NCBI RefSeq assembly: GCF_921293095.1
Contig: NC_060252.1
Coordinates: 8,494,001 to 8,558,000 of the forward strand
Length of the DNA: 64,000 bases
Direction of reading: 5' to 3'
Origin: Ischnura elegans
Lineage: Eukaryota; Arthropoda; Insecta; Odonata; Coenagrionidae
Positions 45,201 through 59,420 of this stretch are shown here, piece after piece (the stretch's first letter is position 1; each line of letters begins with the position of its first letter). The position numbers and the translations under genes were made by a program. The notes beneath the pieces were generated by a model that ran no database searches, was not told the origin of the DNA, and was given only the letters and a program-made list of their open reading frames with translations.

Positions 45201-48200
45201 AAATCGGGTCTCTGTCCTTGTTTCTCGAGCCGTAATCCTTTAACGCTTGTTCCGTAATAAAAATACAGTTTTGAGTTGATTTAACAATCTCCTTATAGAT
45301 TAAGGAATGCCAATGACTTTTAAGCTCAGTTGAGAGCATTCAGAGAATGAAATTAACACCAACGAAGGATTGACCATTATTACATTGACCATTATTATTA
45401 AATATTGACCATAAATCTAGTGTAGTGTTGAAAAATCTTCTCATATTCCCTGGTGTTTCCTCCTTTCTGTACCCTAAGTTCTCATATTTGAGTTGATATT
45501 AACGTAATTCCTCCCTATTATTATTAAATTGATAGGTATTTGGTATGAGTAGTAGTATTTTTATGTATATGTACATATAGTCCTAGCTCCTTTTGTTGTC
45601 ATGCATATCTATGTTTATTCGATTATAGTCAAGTGGTATCGTCATTTCTTCTTTTTGCAATTCTCTTTTGGCATCAAAGATTAATGAATCTGCATGTTCC
45701 TTTCTTGCTCCTCTGAAATCTGCATGAATCTACGTGCTCACCCCTTCAATTGTAAGGTATTAATTTACCATATCTACACGTAATGGAGCAGAGTTGTGAA
45801 TTTCAGGTTCAAGTTTTTAATGGTTGCCTTTTACTGCACTTAGAAAAGAAGCCTGGCTCTAGTTCTGGTGGATTTTTTACGCTCAATTTTTGCGTAGTAG
45901 TCAGCGCGGATGCTGTTGTAGAAGGCAAAAAAAATTTATAAAATCCTTCAGTTCAGTTCAAGTTCTTTTGTGAATGTATGTTCGAATTATGTACCTTGTC
46001 TTCTGGTACTAGAATTCTACTGAATAATTTGAGTAGTTGCTCTCCGATATTTAGAAAGTAATATTTTTATGACAAATTCGTGGCGATTAATGGTATTCGA
46101 GGAGAACTTTTATCGGTGTAATATTCTCAATAGTGTAAGTTTTTGCAGCACATGAATGGTCAATGGTCAATCTCTTACTTACTTCACTTTAGTTTCTTTT
46201 ATATCTTAAAGGTAAGGCGAGGTTAACTAATTTAGCTGAAGTTGTAGTATTTTTTTGCGTTATCAGTAAAGTCATAATTTACTAGGCTGCGTTAAAGCTG
46301 GTGGAGACAACGCTTCAAAATTATTATTAAAAACTAAAGTTGTTAGTCGACCATTAGGTTGGTTGATTGGTAAAATGGATTGTTTTTACCGAAGTCAATA
46401 CATGACGTTGCAATGGAAAATGAAAAACACACATGGAGAGACATATACAGAAGTAATAAAATATAAACTTCACCTTAAACATAGTAAAATACAAAAATTA
46501 AGAAGACCCGTACAATTCAATTCTATTTAATCTTATCATGAAGGTCTTTAGGTTTCGCGGGAAGAGTTCAAACACACCCTTTGATAGACTTCCAATACCC
46601 ATCCTCCGATGCGGGAAAGCATATTTCACAGTGTTTGAAAGCTGTTTCGGAGGGTCTGTCTATGAGTAATTCTCTCGGTAGGCCGTCGTGGCGACAAGAC
46701 GCGTGACTTTTTATTTTGTTTATTATGCCCCTTGTGTCTTGATACAAAAGGGTGGCAAGAAATGTGATCCAAAACATTTCATGATATATCATTTGTTTTT
46801 TTTACACCTTGGAAAAACATTCTTTGGACGCTGACGCTTTAAAAAAATTATCATTCTCAATCCACCCTTCACATTAAGAGAAATATTTTCCAGAGCGTCA
46901 TTACCTATTCCCTTCCTTCGAATGCGTTGAATGAATATGCGTTTTGAAATATTCGAAACCTTGTAAAATATGCAAAGGGTAAAATCATTTAGTCCTAAAA
47001 ACGAATACAATTTTATTTAGAAACTTTTCTCAATGCTTTAAAGCCTTCTATTAAAATTATATATTTTCTTCCTCTGAAAAAATCTCCTTTTGCTCCTAGC
47101 TCTAAAATTTGAGAAACGTTCATCACCTCCGCTGGTACGAAGTGATGACGTAATCAGCGTCGCAGTATAGCATTGCTGTGTCAATCCACGTGTAACCTTT
47201 GCTGTGTGAGCTTGAAACCATAGGAGTTCAGGAACCTTTTCTCTCTACATTTTCAATAAAATTTTGGTGTGAGAAATAGCTATCCTCTAGAGTTAGCGTT
47301 AGGCATTCATATTTCGTTTAAATTTAAGATTTGATAAGAGCCAAGCACTTTTAGGCTCACGAGTGAGTTGTCATGAAGGTGTTTAAAGCCAATGGAAGAA
47401 ATTCGCTCACATATTATAATTCGTTCTGAGAGAACCTGGATCATTCTGCAATTCGGGTTTAAATCCCATCAAGTCAAATAACTTTTTTGCTTTTCTGCTT
47501 TTGGTGCTTATATCTATGACCTGCACGCGTGCCTGCGTTCAACGCCACTTGTTAATGTAGTGTTTTTGGTTATATTCGATTGGTATATATTCCCTCGGTC
47601 ATTATCAATTTGTTGGCACAATTTGGGACGACAGGATATACTTCAAGAATAAAATACATCGTTGTTATTTTTATGAACGATGATAAAGCTTTATTAACCC
47701 CCGCGTCAGAAAATTGGAAATAATGATACTTGATGATTAAAACTCCCTCTCTTTATCTCAGGGTTTCACACCCTAATTATCTTAACGCCTCAAAGAACTA
47801 ATTGTATTGTTTGAGTGAGCGGGGAATTTTTATGAAAATGTAAAGAGATAATTGATTTTTTAAGAATATTCTCACAAGTTTACTCTTTAATCATTAGCGT
47901 GAATTTCTATAGCCTGGATCCAGTTTGATTGAAGATCCGATTCAAAGAACCAGATAATGATAACTTTTCGAGAAAATGACACGTCCTATTATGCATGAAG
48001 CTCCTCCTCCCAATTACCAGTAGAGATTTTTATTTTCGTCAGTAGATGTTATTTGTGAGATAGTAACCAACTTAATATCAGGAATGACAATTTCAGCTGT
48101 TAAAGAGAAAAAGAAGCCTCGCTAATTATGCTGGAATTGCATTTTCCCTTATATGGGCTAGAAACCAATTCTGGCTCTCAGGTCAACACTTTTAACATTA

Positions 48201-51200
48201 CCACTCCCATTTAGATCAAGTGACACTTAACTTTAAATAGATTCGCTTTAATAGCAAATTTCTATCGGCGAACGATAAATGTTTCTCTACACAGTATGTT
48301 TTAACAGTATTAATTACGTGAGTAACTTAGATAAAAATTTAGTATCTACATTGTTCTTAGCTGTTTCCATGACAATTTATATCAACTCAAGCGTGTTTGA
48401 AAGAATCAGCTCTATATTAAACAACATTTTTGTACTATTTCAATTATTGGAGATGACTTAACAGGTTTGACGGCATTTTTTAATGAGATATTCGATTTTA
48501 TGACTGTGAAATGTACGAGCCATATTGATTGTTGTAAGTTGCAAAGCACCTAATTTGGTATCATACGCCGGTTAGAGTTAAAGCATTAAGTAAGCAATAT
48601 GCGTGCTCATGGGAGTGTATATTTATGATTTATGTAATCAGTTTGTTCGAATTAGCTTCCTACAATTATTATCTCTCGAAGTTAACTCCCAAGTCCCATT
48701 TTGTAAAATTGCAAATAAAAATAATATTTGCGCTCTACAAATTAAATTTCATTAGCGATACTTTGTATTCATTCATTATTTGACGGCAGAATTAAAATGC
48801 AGAATACATTGTGAGTGGAGAGAATTAAAAAATAATTTTTAATTTCTGTTTTTTAATTGGAACTCATCTCCTTTCGGCCGTAAACAGTGCTATTTTTGCA
48901 TGTACTTTAGAGTGGTTTTAATTGCTATACTGTGGTACAAATGACCTCGTTTAGATAATGTAGCTAAACTATAGTTCTGGGAAAATTTTAGCCATTCACT
49001 AAGAAATACATGTCTTACCTATTTATATGCGGATCGTTGTGATTTTTAAACAAATATTGCAAGTTGAAGGAATTCTCGATTCTCGAACTTCGATCCTATT
49101 TCAAATATTGCAAGGATCGGGTATTTGAACGTGGATTAAGTTGGTAGGTACTAAATTGAAAGACCTGGAGCTTAATATGTTATGGTATTAATGTTTTACC
49201 AAAAAATATCATCCATGTTGAGTGATGCAAAGGCTGGTTTAATGTTTTTTATAAAATATTTTGCAAAATTCTCATCATATAAACGCTAGGCTGCTTGTTT
49301 CCCTGTTTTTATCCAAGGATTTATAATCCTTTGTATTCAAAACTGCCTGGAGTCAATTTCCATATAATGCTAGCCATGATTCTCCTGACTCTCTCTTGTG
49401 GCCTATTGGTTGTTTTGAAGGACTCACTGTTTTACGTCGAAATTTTTCTGATGACCTTCAATATGTCTCCCGTAAACAACGTATTGCAGCGCTATTGCTG
49501 TTTTGCCGCCAGAGGGCAGCGTACTTTGGAGAAATATATGAAGGTGCTTAGCTGATCATGCACAGGTACATAGTCCGGGTACGTATTGAGGGTCACAAGA
49601 AGACATACGAGTCACTCAGCGTTATCACAACTAGCCTATCGTCTAGCCTAATGGCGTATCGTTACTTTGAAATTATTAAATTTTTTATTAAAAAAACTCT
49701 ACGTTAAATAGTTTTCACCTAATTTTAATCCTCGACAAGAGATGTAGATTGCGCTCAAATAAAGAAATGGCAATACAACAGTTACCTACTGGGTATTTTT
49801 GCTGCTATTAATACTCTAAAATGGCGAAATAGAATTGTATGTTGACGTAGCGAGGATTCTTTAAACCAGTTTTTCTTGCCTAGTTAATTTAGAAGCGGAG
49901 GTTATATACTTTCATCGTTACGCTATGTTTACATTAAGTATTTCTAGGAAGACTTATTTTGCTTTAACTACGCTCAATTTTCTAGATTCTTTATGAATGG
50001 AAGTGGAAGGTCTTGGAGCTTAATCGCATTGAAGATATTCTAACTTAAGTTTCACCACCTCTCCAATGAGGATTCCCAGATATAAATAAAATTTATTGGT
50101 GACCTAAAGTATTGCAATGATGGTATGAAAGCACCTTTACCTCGTAAATAATATGTAAATTTAACGTTACAAGGAAAGAGGCTAATTATGCGCATGAGAT
50201 TAACATGTATCTACTTCTTAGATATTACGAAATATCTATTTATATTCCTTATATTATCCGGTTACTTATAGGTTTTTGGAGTGGGCGAGAGAGAAAATTT
50301 GAATGATGCAAAAACTTTTAGCATATCGCTAGAGTTACTTAAAATGGAAAAAAGTTAAAGCTATAGTTGTTGAAGTGGATTGGTCGAAATATTAGACAAA
50401 TGCATGAATTGACCATCACAGGTATATTGCTGCAGAAGAATAGTTTGAGTCCATATGATAATTTCGTGTGATAGCTGTTTGAACCTTTTTTTTATGGAAT
50501 ATGAAAGGATTGAACGCCGTCACAGATGCGTAACTGATGGCATCGCGTCGATTTCCTGCGCTCACCTTTCACCGTTTCGCCCTTGAGGAATGCTCGATTA
50601 CACTTCCAGACTTTTATTCTCCATCATGTAAGCATATGTAACATTATCCTCGGAGGGACCCTAATGATATGTTCGCTTGTCCTTCAGATCTTACAATGCG
50701 ATTTTCTGCTCTCCCTTTTTCTGTGTTGACGTAGTGGGTTAAACCTTGGGCTTATTATCAAAGCGTCTCAAGTTCAAAAACCGGTGATTTCCAAAACACT
50801 TCCGAGCAGAGTGGCTTGGGGTAAAATTTTGCGGCGCCTTTAAACTTAGAACGGTAATGATGGGAATGAAGGTGCTGAACGAATTGCCTATAATAAAGTG
50901 ATGTATAAATACATAGCTATGTATAGCATTATCGGAGCAAAAGTATTTTTTCAATATTTTTATGCCCTTCTAAGTGTTGCATAATGAATTGCTAATATGC
51001 ATATCTTTTATTACTTAACTGGAGCTTTGCGTCACTGGAGAGTTAGCGTTTTTATTAATTTACATTAGTGGAAATAATAACAGGGAAACAGGGTTATAGA
51101 AGACGGAAAAGAGAGTCCATGATGAGAAATCGTATCTAAGGATTTTTGATAATGTGCTCATATGTATTTCAACAAATTTTATTGCATTATTTCTCACATC

Positions 51201-53289
51201 TGTATGGCGTCGTATTTTTCACCAGCATACCATGAAGTCACCGGTAAATAATGTCCGATGAGAAATGGCGTAAATGCTAAGTCAGAATTTAGGTAATTCT
51301 GGCGCCTTTGATCAGTGCTAACCTTCTGTTTATATCAGAATCCAACCAGCATTGTCAGAGCTTTGTATAAGGCCGCTGCTTGTTTCCAGGTAGCCACTTT
51401 GTTCAGCATAGATGTACTTTCTCTTGCAATGACACAAAACGGCGGAAATTGCCTTGCAGCCTGACAGCGGAATCCTTATCATCAAGCCTCGTCTTCTCTT
51501 TGCTCAGTCATTTAGGCTGAAATTGGCATATCCTCAATTTCGCTGACTTGTCGTCCTTTGCTAATGAGAATTCATTTACTCAGCGCGGTAGTGTTTGGTG
51601 TTTTAGCTCACATTAGAGTGCCATTCTGTTTGGAATATCGATTTGTGGAACCTTGAAACGTGCGGGTATACATGCGTTGAGAAAAAAATTTCTGGTTCAA
51701 TACCTCGCCGTGAGCCGGGAAGACGGGAACTTGTGGGAATAAATGCGTTTGATAAGAGGATGATATCAAATTGACTATTGAGTAAAGCAATTAGGACGGA
51801 GTGACTTGGACTCACTTACTCAAGGGAGGCACACGAAGTCGAAGACGTGGGGTTAATTGACGGGAAGAGAGATGTTTTAAACGGTGGTGGCAGGGAAATC
51901 AATATTGGGGAACATGCACAATATTTTTAAAGTACTGGAATAAGAAGGCCTCTACCTCAAATGTACTAGCCAAAAATTTCGCGCATGAATAATGCTTTTT
52001 AGCTGATTTATGAGTCTTTAAAAATTGATCTTCATCGGCTGCTTGAAAACACGACGTCATCGGAGCGTGACGTCACGGCACGGTATCCACCGATGACAGA
52101 CTAAGAAAGTGGATAGAAAATCGATCTACGAGGGCTCAAATGCAAATTTGGCGAAAATAATTGCTGTTTTAACGACAAAATGCAGACTGTGAATATTTTG
52201 GGTTGCCAAGGCGTTGTTGAAACAAATAAAGGGGATTGTTTGGGGAAAGGAAAGATTAAATGAAAATAAGCTGGTTGCAGATTGTAATCTACGTCGGACA
52301 CCCACATCATTTTGTTTGTGAAATAAGTGTATTGCAGCATGAATATTCAATAGACAAATGTATGAAAACCATATATATCGTATTTAGTGCCCCGCCACTC
52401 AAGTACCTTTATTTCTCGCCGGAAAAGGTTTTTGCTTGTGCCCTAAAGGACAAAAATAAGAGAAGAAAGTGGCTGATGACCCACGGAATGGAGTTAAATA
52501 CTTTATTTACATTGTCAACGGGATATTTATCAACATAAGTACGCTCTTGAATCAGGGTTACCGTAGGGTTTTATCAAATCGCCAGTTTTTCTCGGATACC
52601 CACCAAATTTACGATGCATCACTGATTTCACCTTGTAAATAACCCTAGAAATGTACCTAATAGTCCACCGATTGTAGGATTATATACATAAAAGTAGGTG
52701 GCTATACATGAGAATAAATACTGATTACGATTAAACCACGGGGAAAAATAAGGAGTATACAAGAAATGTGCGGCTTTTGCTAAGGTAAACTAAGTATTTG
52801 CTGCTGTGATACCCATAAATTTCGCCGCATGTCAAAGCAAAATCTAAAATTTCGTCTCGTCTCTGCAGTGGGTTTCTGTTAAAAAACAGGAACTTGAGTA
52901 AGTACAGCGTAAATAGTACTTGAAACTTATTTCCGCGTCTATCAAATACTTTTTTTTACCTTTTCACGATCATTTGGATCTTAACTTCGGCCGATTAGGG
53001 AAAACTATCTACGCTCCGCATGGTAGTAACTAAGTAAATACATAAGATAGATTTTCAGCTAGCAATGGATATAATAAATCTTAATGGATTATAAATAAAT
53101 ATTTAAAAACGTTCGTAAAATAATTTTCATTAATCGCATAATTATTTACCTGCCTTATTTTACTCCCGCATCGCGCTAGTGACGAAGCAATCACTGTTTT
53201 TCAGAAAATCAGCCGTCATAAGGAAGTCGACCAAAAGTAAAATGAGGTATTTTTTTATCCCCAAACCACCGAATACAGCTCATGTTGGC

Positions 53290-53440
53290 CATTTTACATC
53301 GGGGTATTCAACAAATTTAATAATTAAACGCACACGAACAACCATGCCGTGGACAGGGGAAACCTACCCAGGCGGGACTCGAACCCGCGACCTCTTGTTT
53401 GGCAGGCGAGGACGTTACCCCGCCGCCACCGAGGCCGGCA
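53290..53440 (-). repeat. tRNA-derived SINE
   Basis: On the minus strand the copy starts CCGGCCTCGGTGGCGGCGGG (A-box region) and continues to GTCGCGGGTTCGAGTCCC, whose B-box core is at 53375-53385. A non-tRNA tail with GGTAGGTTTCCCC and GGTTGTTCGTGTG follows. The A-to-B spacing and the T-arm sequence fit a polymerase III promoter. The missing acceptor-stem pairing and the attached tail make it a SINE rather than a tRNA gene. Confidence 0.8.
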
Positions 53441-56400
53441 TTTTGCTTTCTTAAATCCATCATAAGTCAATTTGTCCTTTTAGGAACTACTACAAAGCTC
53501 GACGAAGATTTTTACTTCGATATCTTGCATTCAAGGCTCTACCACTCTACTCTCTTAGCTAAGTGAATGGTGTATGATACCGTGCGATGACGTCAGAAGG
53601 TGTTTCAGGTCACGTGACTTCAAGCGATATTTGAGCATTTTTAATCAGCATTTATTGACGCTTGTGGAGTACTAGGAGAGTTTTGGCTCATATATTTGGA
53701 CTCGTGAGAAAATGTTCTATTCAATGAGACTAACTAGCATGATGAACAAATTTCATGCATGTTCCCCATTGTAGTCAGTGCATCGAGCGATCGCTGTTCG
53801 AGTGAGCTCGTTTAATCTTCCATTGCGGAGTGACAAACAGAGTAAGGATCAGTGGTAGAGGACGGGTGACGTCACCTCTTTGGTCCCAACGTATCTCGAG
53901 CGTCTCAATGGGAAGGTGGTGGTATTGTGTCACGTGACATGCATATGATTTGCGAATCGCACTCTGTTTCTGTGCATTTGGGTGATAAGGAAAGTCATTC
54001 AAGTGAAGCTCAGTAACCATTCGTAGGTGTTTAAAGGTAAAAAAAAAATATTTCAAATCGCTTCATGGTATTTCATTTTGTTGTGTGCCTAAGTTTTCCT
54101 CCCGGTCTCGTTGATGCGCAAGTTTCCCACTTCACGTGATAAATATGATTATGATGGGTACACGTGTTAACCGAAGAGGGTGCCAGCTACCCCCTTACCT
54201 AAAGTAAATGGCCTTCACTGAGGGTTGAATGGAAAGGATTGCGTGCGTGAAGGGAGCCTTTACCTGAGGGAGGGAACGACGAAGAAAGTCCTCAGCAAGA
54301 GCGAAATGGAGAGAGAAATCAAATAGATGATAGGAGTACTGAGTTTTATGATTCGGAAACTCGGTCGCTGTGAAAGGATGTTGCGTACTGGCACTGAACA
54401 CTTTAATCTTTACGTTTAATCTTAGGAACGGCCATGGAAATATTTTGATTCTAGAATGGAATGAAAATAAGGCAGTGCTGCAGGGATGAGGGATAATGAA
54501 CAGGAAAATTCAGAGGTATTCGCCGAATGAAGCATGGAGAGTTGACAGCGGTATAGCACAAACTAAGGTGGAAAAGATGCTTTATATTTTGATGAAGGGA
54601 TTGTTTTAAGCGAAGGTATATAGATAGAGATTGCCTAGGAAAACGTGAACGCGGGAAATGAATACTACTCGAATAATATTGTGCTTACTTATTTGTGGAC
54701 AAATTTTATCGCTTTTTTGGTTAAACAATGTATGAATTAAAGAAGCATTTTCATGCGACAAGCCTGGTAAATATTGAAGTAGAACTTATTGAGAACATGA
54801 TACAGTGGTAATAAAACTTCCGAAAATAGCACAATGAGCAATATTGCAGGCGTCAATTTTACATCACTTTAGTGTAATTTAAATGAAATTTAACAACATA
54901 TTTCCTTTCATAGATAAGAGAAGTTTCTTTTTATTTTCGATAGCGAAAATATTTTATGGTTAATGAATACAATGTAGTTTTTCTTCAAGTATATCATTAG
55001 AATTTCTCATTTATCATAAAAAAATTAGAAAATTGTTGCGTACTATTTTTCAACCTGAAGCAGTAGTTCCTTTTGTGAGTTAATGTTATTTAAGTCTAAA
55101 AGAATATTAGAGCATACGTGGTGCTTGGTTTAATATCAAAACCTAGTTTTTTTTGTAACGATTTAAAAAAAACTCAACTTTGGTAGGCACCCTACGAAAC
55201 GGAGGTACAACACTATCGAAAGTTTACGGCTTTGCTTAGGAGACGCAGGTGGAAGGTTATGCACGGGACGGGATTGTACGTAAGATTTTCGTGGCCAACT
55301 TCAAAATTTATCTCATACCTTCGGTGAATTTAAATTTATTCTGCCAATACCTCCTATTAGAAATCCATCAGTTCCTCGCTGGGACTTTTGAGGTGAATAT
55401 CTATGTTTTTAATCCAGAAGCAGGATAATGAGCAATGGTAACTAACATGGCAGACTTAAGGCATCCCGAGGCAAATTTTTCCTTCAAAAGGATGACTAAA
55501 TAAAAAAAGCCTTGCGGTCATATAGGAAGGATCTCTTTCCATCTTTTCGAGTGAGCACCTATATGACGCATTTGATTGGTGTTTTTCCGAGTGATATTAA
55601 ATACGTATCGAGGGAATGAAATTGATATAGTATTTTTATCGAGCTTTTATCTAGAAGCGGCTTTATCTACTTTTACATTGTGAACATTGAAACACCTAAC
55701 CGGTATAAATTACGAATGAATTGTTAGAAATCTGCTTGAGGTGTTTAAATCATGAGTTCTTACTCTTATTCGCTATTATTACCTATCGATCGCTCGGTAA
55801 AATTTATTAGGCGCCTTTTAGTTTATATTATTTGCTCCACGTGTATTCATCATCATTAACTTATTTTATGTAATTTAGGGACTATCTAGAAAGAAAGCGA
55901 ATGTTTGGAATTTTTAATATTGGAATAGTTGTCTTCATTATGACGAATGCTAGTTTCTGTCGTCTAAATTTCACCAACGCTCACGTACTGTCCGCCTGTA
56001 TTTACATGTATATTTGAAGAACTACCATTTCATTGTTAATATTCCTAGCGGTGAAACTACTTAACATACAGCGAATTAGCTTTCTTGAATTTAAGACTGA
56101 GAAAGTATGAGGTATGATAATTTCAAGGGGTTAAATAATTATAATTTTGAAGAGCATGCGAGGCCAATATTTCCTAATGTGAGTGAGCTGAAAATAATTT
56201 TTCAATGAGCTATAAGTTCCAATGGCCGAGCTAACTCTTCGCATGAAAACCAAGTCCACAAATTTGATGCACTTTGTTACATTAAGGTGCTAGGTGAAAG
56301 AATTATTTGCCAACTGATCCATGTGATCTTACTATTTGAATTTTCGTTACTTTAATTATTTCGTAAAATATTCTTATCCACTGCGCTACCATGAATAAGT

Positions 56401-59256
56401 CCAATTTACCTTTATGCAAACTATAAAATTTCTGAATTAGCACAATCATTGATTTTGGGGTGGAAATTTCACTGTGACGGTATACGAACCAAGAACCTTT
56501 GAGAGCATCACTCAATCTCTCACGCAGTGATTCTAGCCGGAGGTTGTATAGGAGCTTCGACTCCTGTAATTAGCCATTCCTTGCTATATGGATAGGAATT
56601 ATTATTTTGGATAAATTTTCTCGTATTTTTTACTGTAACTTAATGTTACATTTACGAAATAAATTCAATAATTTAGTTTACGAAATCTAACATTTGAGAA
56701 AATTATCGATCCAGATTTCCATGGGCTATTTATTCGTTGATTCCGTACGGGAAGAGATGGCCTTTCCTCAGCAAATTTCTACACCTTTTACACCGAGCTA
56801 ATGGGGGGAATGTTAATACTCACCGGGGACCGGGATGTGTAAGTTCTCATTCTCATCTTGTATCTTTCTTACACTTTGAAGAAGATATGCTCGGATGAAG
56901 TCATATCTTCTCAATGGAAACCCTTGTCTATATTACGAGCTATTTTGGGATCGCAGAGATGTTTTTTGCTGCTTTTTGTTTCTTCGGTACGATTTTCGCT
57001 TCATGGATGTTGAGAAAAGAAATAGGGGTCTTTAGATACGACTTTGCACCCATTATGGGGAAACGTCTTGAGGGAAATGATTAATCACCTGGCTGTGCGT
57101 GGGAAAAGTTTTTGTTGTTCTTTCAAACAAGTTTCTTGTGGATTTGGAGGAGTGACGAAATTAACCTTAAGAAAGCCATAAGGTGGCTGAGGGAAATTAT
57201 TATTCAGAGCACGGGAATCATTTAGCTATTATGTGAAGAAAACCTGTATAAAAATTTAGCATCTACTTTTTTATACGACTATATGATACTGTAATAAGCA
57301 GCGAGCGTGAATGTATGTTTTACCTTATTTAGCATTTTCATTGCCTCTTGGACGAATCTTCAGGTTCATTTGAGGAAATTCTGAGAGTTAAACAAGCATT
57401 ATACTTACTCAGACTTTTTTTAACTTAAATATGCGTATGCCCATGGTTCATTTTCTATTTTAATATCGAAACAAATTTTTCAATATATCATGTGAGGTGC
57501 AAATTAAGCGTCTAGTTATCGCTATGCACAGTATAAGTTTTAATTTTATCAACTGAAAAGGAGGAATGGGTGCACTAGAATACATTTGAGTCGCATAACC
57601 TGATGTTACTGGAATATTATGCATTTACATAAGTGTGGGATATGCAGAAGTGAAATGCATTACTGAAATAAAAAAAAATATTTTAAAAGCTGTGGCAGCT
57701 TATTCTTGCTCATTGTTACATTGTAATTTTGTACGACGAATTTTTGAAATATGGAAATGCTTCCGGGTTTCAGCCGCGTTGTATCACCTTTTTGGACGAC
57801 TGTTTTGCCCATATTCCTTCAAAATTCCTCATTTCAGAAGTGTCGATCTGCTGACTGGGATGTGAGAGAAACTGCTTTCTCCCTAAATGACGTAATTGTG
57901 GATCAATGTGGAAGAAACGCTGGAAGATCTTGATTTTTAGACCCATTCAGTGTTCTCTCTCCTCTTGTAGCAATCTCAACAAAATTAGAATTGTTATTTA
58001 AATATTTTCAACGGATAATGAACTCCTTATGTCTTCAAGGTTTTTCTCAGTTGTATGATATTGAATTAATTTTGTTATTTAGCTAATTTAGTTATATTAT
58101 ATATTATATGATTTTTGGTATGACAACGCACAGTCATATCGGATTGCATTTAATATGTTTATGCTGCTCTCCACGGCTTAATTGGTTTCATCGGTTTTGA
58201 GGGTTGAGTGAGATGTCCAGTAAGGAAGGTATCCATACACATATGAGATATTTCTTTTTATTTATGAAATAGTTTATAATATATTCCTCATTCCTTAAGG
58301 ATGAGGGAAGTGACGGACTTCGAAACGTCGGCTGCGATAGATTCTCACTCGGCTGGTAACACGAAAGAACTTGATACAATTTATTCGCCGGAAAATTACA
58401 GATCTTTCTCCATAAATGCGGATTTTATTTTTTGAGGGGAAGGAGACCGAAATCAATTGACAAAATCATTACTCATTGTATTGATGGCTCCTTCTTGTGA
58501 CTTGTAGTTAACAATTTGGGTAGTTTTTTTGAAAATATTAGCTTCACACTGCGCATATTTAAAGATAAAAGTGTTTACGCATATATCGAGTGATTTCGTG
58601 TTATTGCTAATTAATAGGAAAATAATTTAATATATTATAGACATCGGTTAGTTAGTCATCTCAACAGATTTGCGGCATGCGAGGATTTCAAGTGATGACT
58701 GGTGAATCGAAATTTATCATTGATTAGCTTGTTTAGTTTCGTGAGATTTGTCAGATGTAGGTACCCAATTATTCCTACAACACTTCAGCTAAATATAAAA
58801 TTCATTGTTTAAGAGTTAGCGAAAGAGGAAATATCCACTTGCGTGAATGGGGTGGATAAAGAAGACGAAAAGAGGAGGGATTTATTTTGAAGGGAAGAGG
58901 ATAAAGGATGGGACATATTCCTCATGACAGGTTGGGTGATTTGAGTTGAGGGACGCTGGCTTTAACAATGCCGGAAAGGTTAGAAGAGCACCGAAAAGAG
59001 ATGGTAAGGGCCCTTTGAGAATGGATTTAAGAAACTGGACGAAGGGAAGTAGTTAGTGGAGAAGACAGGATTATCGTTTTTATTTTTTTGATACGATAAG
59101 GAGAATATGCTTTTTTGAGCTATATTACCGATGTGAGCCTCGAGTAGCTGCTGCTGAGAGGAGAGAACGTCAGAACTGAAGGAAATATCCATAAATATAT
59201 GTATTAATAAGAATTATAGTGAAGAATACGGTAGATATGAAGGATATTAAATGAAA
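53441..59256. other. Non-coding stretch, mostly AT-rich
   Basis: No gene was recognised. A PLE-like 3' end lies at about 58290-58400. Several GACGTCA or CACGTGA words cluster at 53585-53630 and 53865-53940, suggesting repeat-derived sequence without definable ends. Confidence 0.5.
58290..58400 (+). repeat. Penelope-like 3'-end remnant
   Basis: GGATGAGGGAAGTGACGGAC is followed by TTCGAAACGTCGGCTGCGAT and GGCTGGTAACACGAAAG. The short stem, spacer and GAAACGTCGG pattern is typical of 3' regions of Penelope-like elements. No coding part is attached. Confidence 0.45.
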
Positions 59257-59420
59257 GAATGTAAGGAAATTGCAATAATCGGTAACAAAGTTATAGAAGG
59301 AAGATACCATACAAATAACGAAGCTAGATAATGGCATGTAGAATGTAAGGGAATTGCAATAATCGGTAGCAAAGTTATAGAAGGAAGATACCATAGATAT
59401 AACGAACCTAGATAAATAAA
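59257..59420. repeat. Tandem duplication, 84-bp unit, two copies
   Basis: GAATGTAAGGAAATTGCAAT at 59257 recurs as GAATGTAAGGGAATTGCAAT at 59341. The copies stay about 90% alike through CAAAGTTATAGAAGGAAGAT and ACCATA. This also gives a repeated YLPSITLLPIIAI peptide in minus-strand frames, which is a by-product. Confidence 0.92.

Larger units (their letters stand above)
35825..53289. other. 17-kb stretch with no recognised gene
   Basis: AT-rich, with short unrelated open frames on both strands. Identified items are the hairpin at 39171-39221, a frame-rich stretch at 39509-40235, the palindrome at 42191-42276 and a CTCF-like motif at 49506-49519. Degenerate B-box-like words occur near 43395, 47455 and 51690. 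I looked for TM1-TM5 of the GPCR on the minus strand and for dynein AAA2-AAA3 motifs on the plus strand and saw none. Confidence 0.6.

Noticed and set aside
49295..49555. 86-codon plus-strand frame with a hydrophobic run
   Set aside because: No family resemblance, splice chain or transcript evidence; the hydrophobicity follows from T-rich sequence.
53370..53440. Possible tRNA gene on the minus strand
   Set aside because: The A and B boxes are present, but the acceptor stem does not pair and a SINE tail follows, so it was called a SINE.
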